Positions 60,334 to 64,000 of a stretch of 64,000 bases of DNA are shown here, in pieces. The stretch spans positions 1,922,001 to 1,986,000 of the forward strand of contig NZ_CP101154.1 of assembly GCF_024298905.1 (NCBI RefSeq), written 5' to 3'. Under the pieces are notes generated by a model. It had not been told where the DNA came from. It saw nothing but the letters and a program-made list of their open reading frames with translations, and searched no databases. The translations under genes were made by a program, and so were the position numbers. Numbering within the stretch: the stretch's first letter is position 1; every line of letters starts with the position of its first letter. Source of the DNA: Natronomonas marina. GTDB lineage: Archaea; Halobacteriota; Halobacteria; Halobacteriales; Haloarculaceae.

Positions 60334-61500
60334 ATGGCACGAGCCGCGGTCGTCGGCGCTGGCATGACGAAGTTCGGCGTCCACGACACACCACTGCAGG
60401 AGCTGTTCGGCGAGGCAGCCTTCGACGCGCTGGACGACGCCGGGATCGGACCGTCGGACGTCGAGGCGCTGTACTTCGGCAACGCGATGAGCGGACAGGC
60501 CGAAAACGAGACCCACCTCGGACCGAAAGTCGCCTCCTACGTCGGGATGGCGGGGATTCCGGTCCAGCGCTTCGAGGACGCCTGCGCCACCTCGGCGAAC
60601 GCGTTCAAGAACGCCGTCGCGGCCGTCGAGGCCGGCGTCCACGATGTCGTCGTGGTCGGCGGCGTCGAGCGCTGCACCCCCGAGACCGGCAAGGACACCG
60701 ACGAAATGACGCGCATCTTCGCGTCGGCCTCCCACCGCCAGTACGAACAGCCGGCGGGGCTGACCTTCCCGGGCGTCTTCGCCCTCCTGACGAAACGACA
60801 CATGCACGAGTACGGCACGACCGAGGAACAACTCGCCCACGTCGCGGTGAAGAACCACGGCAACGGCGCCCTGAACCCCCGGGCGCACTTCGGCAAGGAG
60901 ACGACCGTCGAAGAGGCGCTGGACGGCCCCGTCGTCGCCGACCCGTTCCGGCTGATGGACTGCTGTCCGTTCTCGGACGGCGCCAGCGCCCTCGTCGTCA
61001 CCAGCGAGGCGTACGCCGACTCCTACGACGCGCCCGTCGACGTCGCGGGCGTCGGTCACGCCACCGACGTGGTGCCCATCGCCGACAAGACGACGCCGCA
61101 CGTCACACAGGCGGCCCGCGACGCCGCGGGCGAGGCCTACGAGCAGGCCGGCACCGGCGCCGACGAGATGGACTTCGCGGAGGTCCACGACTGCTTCACC
61201 GGCGCCGAAATTCTCGCCAGCGAGGCGCTCGGTCTCGTCGCCGACGGCGAGGGCGGCCCCGCCGCCGAGGAGGGCCGGACCGCCCGCGACGGCGACGTCC
61301 CCATCAACCCCTCCGGCGGACTGAAGGCGAAGGGCCACCCCATCGGCGCGACCGGCGCCGCACAGATCGTCGAACTGGTCGAGCATCTCCGCGGGGAGGC
61401 CGGCGAACGGCAGATACCGGACGCCGAACGCGCGGTCGCGCACAACCTCGGCGGCGACGCCGCGACGACCGTCGTCAGCGTCATGGAGGCCCACCGATGA
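60334..61500 (+). CDS. Thiolase (acetoacetyl-CoA type, archaeal)
   Basis: A 388-residue thiolase with nucleophile Cys84 in FEDACATSANAF, EVHDCFTGAEI with the His, and PINPSGGLKAKGHPIGATGA near the C-terminus. It condenses or cleaves acyl-CoAs. The DUF35 protein that follows overlaps its stop. In archaea such pairs act as an acetoacetyl-CoA thiolase/carrier complex feeding the mevalonate pathway, or in acyl catabolism; either fits here. Confidence 0.92.
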   Translation: MARAAVVGAGMTKFGVHDTPLQELFGEAAFDALDDAGIGPSDVEALYFGNAMSGQAENETHLGPKVASYVGMAGIPVQRFEDACATSANAFKNAVAAVEAGVHDVVVVGGVERCTPETGKDTDEMTRIFASASHRQYEQPAGLTFPGVFALLTKRHMHEYGTTEEQLAHVAVKNHGNGALNPRAHFGKETTVEEALDGPVVADPFRLMDCCPFSDGASALVVTSEAYADSYDAPVDVAGVGHATDVVPIADKTTPHVTQAARDAAGEAYEQAGTGADEMDFAEVHDCFTGAEILASEALGLVADGEGGPAAEEGRTARDGDVPINPSGGLKAKGHPIGATGAAQIVELVEHLRGEAGERQIPDAERAVAHNLGGDAATTVVSVMEAHR

Positions 61501-61865
61501 GCGACGGACTCACCCACGCGGCCTGGACCGATGCGGTCCGGGATGGCAGGCTACTCGGCGGCAGTTGCGGGCAGTGCGATACGACCGTCGGCACGCCGAA
61601 GGCCGCTTGCCCACACTGCGGGGCACGCGACCTCGAGACGGTCGACCTCCCGACGGAGGGCGTCGTCTACACGGAAACGACGATCAACGTCCCGCCGGAA
61701 GGAATCGAGGAGCGCGGCTACCAGGTCGCTATCGTCGACCTCGGGGACGCCCGCCTGCTCGGCCGCGTCGACGGTGAGACCGTCGGCGTGGGCGACGACG
61801 TCGCACTCTCGGGGTACACCGAGGACGAGCAGGGCTACACCGCACCGCGGTTCGAGGCCGTCTGA
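61497..61865 (+). CDS. DUF35 OB-fold protein with zinc ribbon, thiolase partner
   Basis: A 122-residue protein: an N-terminal helix, a zinc ribbon (CGQC...CPHCG), and an OB-fold strand set (VVYTETTINVPPEGIEERGYQVAIVDLG). DUF35 proteins scaffold thiolase and HMG-CoA synthase and pass acetoacetyl-CoA between them. Its ATG overlaps the thiolase stop by four bases. Confidence 0.9.
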   Translation: MSDGLTHAAWTDAVRDGRLLGGSCGQCDTTVGTPKAACPHCGARDLETVDLPTEGVVYTETTINVPPEGIEERGYQVAIVDLGDARLLGRVDGETVGVGDDVALSGYTEDEQGYTAPRFEAV

Positions 61866-61871
61866 GCGGCG

Positions 61872-62171
61872 TCAGCTGCCGAGCTGTTTTCGGCCGTCCG
61901 GGCCGGTCGCGGAAGTGACGCCGCTGGAAAGATCCGCGATGCACCGGCGGCAGAACCGGTAACTCGGATCGTTCGGCGCGCCACAGGTCGGACAGGCGAC
62001 CCGGTCCTCGCCAGTTCCCGGCGCCCGTTCGCCGGACTCCTGTCTCGGGACGTACTCGGAGGCCGACTCGCCCTCGCTCGCAGAGGCGGCCCGATAGAGG
62101 TACGCCGCCACCGCTACGTGCAGGAGGACGAACAGGGTCGCCGCGGCACCCAGCCAGAGCAGCCCCTCCAT
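61872..62171 (-). CDS. Small membrane protein with zinc ribbon
   Basis: About 99 residues: one N-terminal hydrophobic helix (LLWLGAAATLFVLLHVAVAAYLY), an acidic linker, and a C-x2-C/C-x2-C ribbon (CPTCGAPNDPSYRFCRRC). The ATG at 62171 is chosen because the helix follows directly; ATG 62186 and a GTG at 62201 would add five or ten residues. It resembles haloarchaeal DUF7577 proteins, function unknown. Confidence 0.72.
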   Translation of the reverse strand: MEGLLWLGAAATLFVLLHVAVAAYLYRAASASEGESASEYVPRQESGERAPGTGEDRVACPTCGAPNDPSYRFCRRCIADLSSGVTSATGPDGRKQLGS

Positions 62172-62224
62172 GTGTCGTGTGAACATACGGGACGACGACA
62201 CTTAGAGGTTCCCCGGGTTCGGGG

Positions 62225-63181
62225 CTACGCCGAGCGGGGGCCGACCCGGGCGAGCCAGGCGTCGGGGTCGTCGAGTTCCTCGTCGGTCGGGAGGTTGCCG
62301 GGGGCGTCCCAGACGACGGCGGCGCCGGCGACGCCGCGGGCCTCGGCGACGGCGTCGAAGAACGCCTTCCCTCGCTCGTACTGCCGGCGCTTCCTGCCCA
62401 GTCCGAGCAGTCGACGCAGAAGCATCGAGATGGGGCCGGCGCTGCCGCGTCGTGCGTCGAGCTTCTCCCGGAGGTCGGCGTACTCCCGGTCGAAAGCCCG
62501 GTCCATGACGAGCTCGGCGTACCCCTCGACCGCGGTCATCGTGACGTCGAGTTCGCCGAGCGCCTCCCGGTCGACGTTGCCGTCGGCCAGCTCGGAGACG
62601 GCCTCCCTGACGGCCGTCTCGAGTCGGTCGGAGAGCCACGGTGCGGCCCCGAACTCGGCGGCGTGGGCGACCTCGTGGAAGGCGATCCAGCGCCGGAACC
62701 GATTGCGGTCGACGTCGAGCGCCGCCGCGACCGTCTCGATGTTCGGGTGGACGAAGTAGAGCCCGTGGTCGCCGTCGCTCAACAACAGCGGGTCGTACTG
62801 CCCGAGGACGTTGTTTGCGAGGAAACCGAGCGTGACCGCCATCGATCCGGTGTTGGCCGACCGGGCCAGCGAGGGCGCGAGAACCGTCCGCTCCTCCAGC
62901 GGCGCGAGCAGGCGCTCGAAGGTCACGAGATTGGCGTCGATCCAGTGGTGGCGGTTCTGGACCTGCACGTTCTCGGGGAGGTCGAACTCGAGGCCAGCGG
63001 TCTCGCGGATGGCGTCGCGGGCGTCCCCGACGTCGTCGGCGTACCCGCGGCGTTCGGCCTCCGAGAGCGTCAGGTCGCCGGCGTCGGTCCCCTCCCTGGC
63101 GGCGGTGCCGACGGCGGCCCAGTCGACCGGCCCGTCCCCCTCGGAGTCGGCGACGGCGCGGACGGCGCGATAGAGACTCAC
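62225..63181 (-). CDS. Zincin-like metallopeptidase (DUF2342 type)
   Basis: A 318-residue protein with HExxH in WIAFHEVAHAAEF and a downstream EGYAELVMDR. The N-terminal helical region and YFVHPNIE/PWLSDRLE segments match the DUF2342/F420-associated zincin family, whose activity is unproven. Downstream, GLGRKRRQYERGKAFFDAVAEARG is the conserved C-terminal helix. It starts about 90 bases from the stop of the same-strand small membrane gene at 63272. Confidence 0.87.
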   Translation of the reverse strand: MSLYRAVRAVADSEGDGPVDWAAVGTAAREGTDAGDLTLSEAERRGYADDVGDARDAIRETAGLEFDLPENVQVQNRHHWIDANLVTFERLLAPLEERTVLAPSLARSANTGSMAVTLGFLANNVLGQYDPLLLSDGDHGLYFVHPNIETVAAALDVDRNRFRRWIAFHEVAHAAEFGAAPWLSDRLETAVREAVSELADGNVDREALGELDVTMTAVEGYAELVMDRAFDREYADLREKLDARRGSAGPISMLLRRLLGLGRKRRQYERGKAFFDAVAEARGVAGAAVVWDAPGNLPTDEELDDPDAWLARVGPRSA

Positions 63182-63271
63182 GGTTGTGGTAGCCAGTGCC
63201 GGGACAAAGGGCTTCCGGGAGCGCGCTGGCGGCGGATCGGGCTCCGTCCGACTGTCGACGGCCGTCGATAG

Positions 63272-63532
63272 CTACACCTCGACGTCGAACTCCTCGTCGA
63301 ACTCCTCATCATCGTCGTCGAGGAACCGCCGCTTTGCGACGTAGGCGACGGCGACCAGAAAGACGAGACCGACGACGGCCGCAAGCGCCGCCCCCGTCTT
63401 CGAGCCGTCCTCGCGGTCGGGGATCTCCTCGCCGGCCTCGACGTCCTTCTCGCCGAACTCGTACGGCGCACTCGCGGTGGCGGTGAAGTCCGAGTCGTCG
63501 ACGTGGATCTCCAGGAAAGTGAACTTGACCAT
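63272..63532 (-). CDS. Small membrane protein with acidic tail
   Basis: An 86-residue protein: a beta-rich N-terminus (FTFLEIHVDDSDFTATASAPY), one membrane helix (GAALAAVVGLVFLVAVAYVA), and a tail of Asp/Glu (DDDDEEFDEEFDVEV). It is probably a haloarchaeal membrane protein of unknown role. It lies upstream of the zincin on the same strand. Confidence 0.68.
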   Translation of the reverse strand: MVKFTFLEIHVDDSDFTATASAPYEFGEKDVEAGEEIPDREDGSKTGAALAAVVGLVFLVAVAYVAKRRFLDDDDEEFDEEFDVEV

Positions 63533-63657
63533 GCTCGACGTTGGAGTCTCGCGTACTTATTGGTGACGAGGGGCCGCTACGACCGACCAACCGCAGGCGG
63601 TCCGATCCCACCTCGTAGCGCCCTCACCCGGCGGTATCGGGATAGTATGCCGGTGCG

Positions 63658-63663
63658 TTTATA
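63658..63663 (+). promoter_or_regulatory. TATA-like promoter of the lsm-rpl37e pair
   Basis: TTTATA, 25-30 bases before ATG 63688, consistent with a leaderless transcript. Confidence 0.6.
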
Positions 63664-63687
63664 CTGCCGGCGCGTGCGGTCACTCGT

Positions 63688-63873
63688 ATGACAGACCGAC
63701 CCCTCGACGTCCTCGAAGCCACGCTGGGTTCGGAAGTGAACGTCACCCTCAAGGGCGGCGAGATGTACGACGGCGTCCTCGCCGGCTACGACCAGCACAT
63801 GAACCTCGTCCTCGAGGAAGGCGACAACGTAACCATTATCCGCGGCGATAACGTCGTCTCGATACAACCATGA
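63688..63873 (+). CDS. LSm/Sm-like archaeal protein (SmAP)
   Basis: A 61-residue Sm-fold protein: Sm1 [28 protein letters not shown] and Sm2 IIRGDNVV. It forms a ring that binds U-rich RNA. Its stop overlaps the ATG of rpl37e, an arrangement conserved in archaea. Confidence 0.95.
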   Translation: MTDRPLDVLEATLGSEVNVTLKGGEMYDGVLAGYDQHMNLVLEEGDNVTIIRGDNVVSIQP

Positions 63874-64000
63874 CCGGAGCAGGGACCCCGAGCCAGGGCA
63901 AGAAGAACAAGACGACACACGTCAAGTGCCGTCGCTGCGGCGAGAAGTCCTACCACTCCAAGAAGAAGGTCTGTGCCTCCTGTGGCTTCGGCAAGACCGC
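63870..64000 (+). CDS. rpl37e: Large ribosomal subunit protein eL37 (partial)
   Basis: The first 43 codons are present and the gene runs off the right edge. [42 protein letters not shown] shows the zinc-finger Cys pairs CRRC and CASC, and the basic composition is typical of L37e. It starts inside the LSm stop codon. Confidence 0.95.
   Translation, partial: MTGAGTPSQGKKNKTTHVKCRRCGEKSYHSKKKVCASCGFGKT

Overview
The window is chromosomal DNA from a high-GC haloarchaeon (class Halobacteria). The proteins are very acidic, promoters are often TATA-like elements 24-34 bases before the start codon with no leader, and the gene set is archaeal: alpha-type proteasome subunit, aIF2-beta, SBDS, RNase P proteins, GHMP-type shikimate kinase, AglB/AglJ, XPB-like helicase, MBF1, LSm-L37e. 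The species cannot be named from the sequence.

Layout. 0-1.6 kb: start of a PAS sensor protein, a receiver-like protein that lacks its phosphoacceptor Asp, and a sugar-nucleotide epimerase. 1.7-8.06 kb: an accessory island between the epimerase and the 3' end of chorismate mutase. It holds an intact IS5-type element with a 9-bp target duplication, a Tat lipoprotein, a methyltransferase, a RelE/RHH toxin-antitoxin pair, an IS630 element and a run of three hairpins. Two extra, synonymously diverged copies of the chorismate mutase C-terminal coding end lie inside it and look like attachment-site scars. 8-20 kb: core genes for aromatic synthesis, translation, base-excision repair, NAD(P)HX repair, MoaC, HflX and an SBDS-psmA-rnp2 cluster. 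20-24.4 kb: a winged-helix regulator and the sdhCDBA operon. 24.5-31.6 kb: Hsp20, an aspartoacylase-like hydrolase divergent from a RimK-retropepsin fusion, a GlmU-like nucleotidyltransferase, a PiT phosphate transporter and an SDR protein. 31.8-37.6 kb: another lipoprotein, VapBC, a broken RecA-like ATPase, an acyltransferase and an XPB-type helicase. 37.6-43 kb: a possible structured RNA, small haloarchaeal proteins, a CHAT (caspase-like) protease next to a 43-residue membrane peptide, and a ribbon-helix-helix regulator. 43-50.5 kb: N-glycosylation (AglJ, AglB), with AglB abutting a DUF368 membrane protein and followed by a rhomboid, Rpp30, a methyltransferase and a DUF420 protein. 50.6-52.9 kb: tRNA-Leu(GAG), MBF1 and AlaX. 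53-61.9 kb: acyl-CoA metabolism (two acyl-CoA dehydrogenases, enoyl-CoA hydratase, BKACE, thiolase plus DUF35) with PanB. 62-64 kb: a zincin, small membrane proteins, LSm and the start of L37e.

The most interesting items are the repeated chorismate mutase 3' ends, the CHAT protease/small membrane peptide pair, DUF368 coupled to AglB as a candidate lipid-carrier recycler, the RimK-retropepsin/aspartoacylase pair, a possible structured RNA near 37.7 kb, and a 21-codon module inserted in two unrelated neighbouring genes. No CRISPR array, rRNA operon or prophage is visible.
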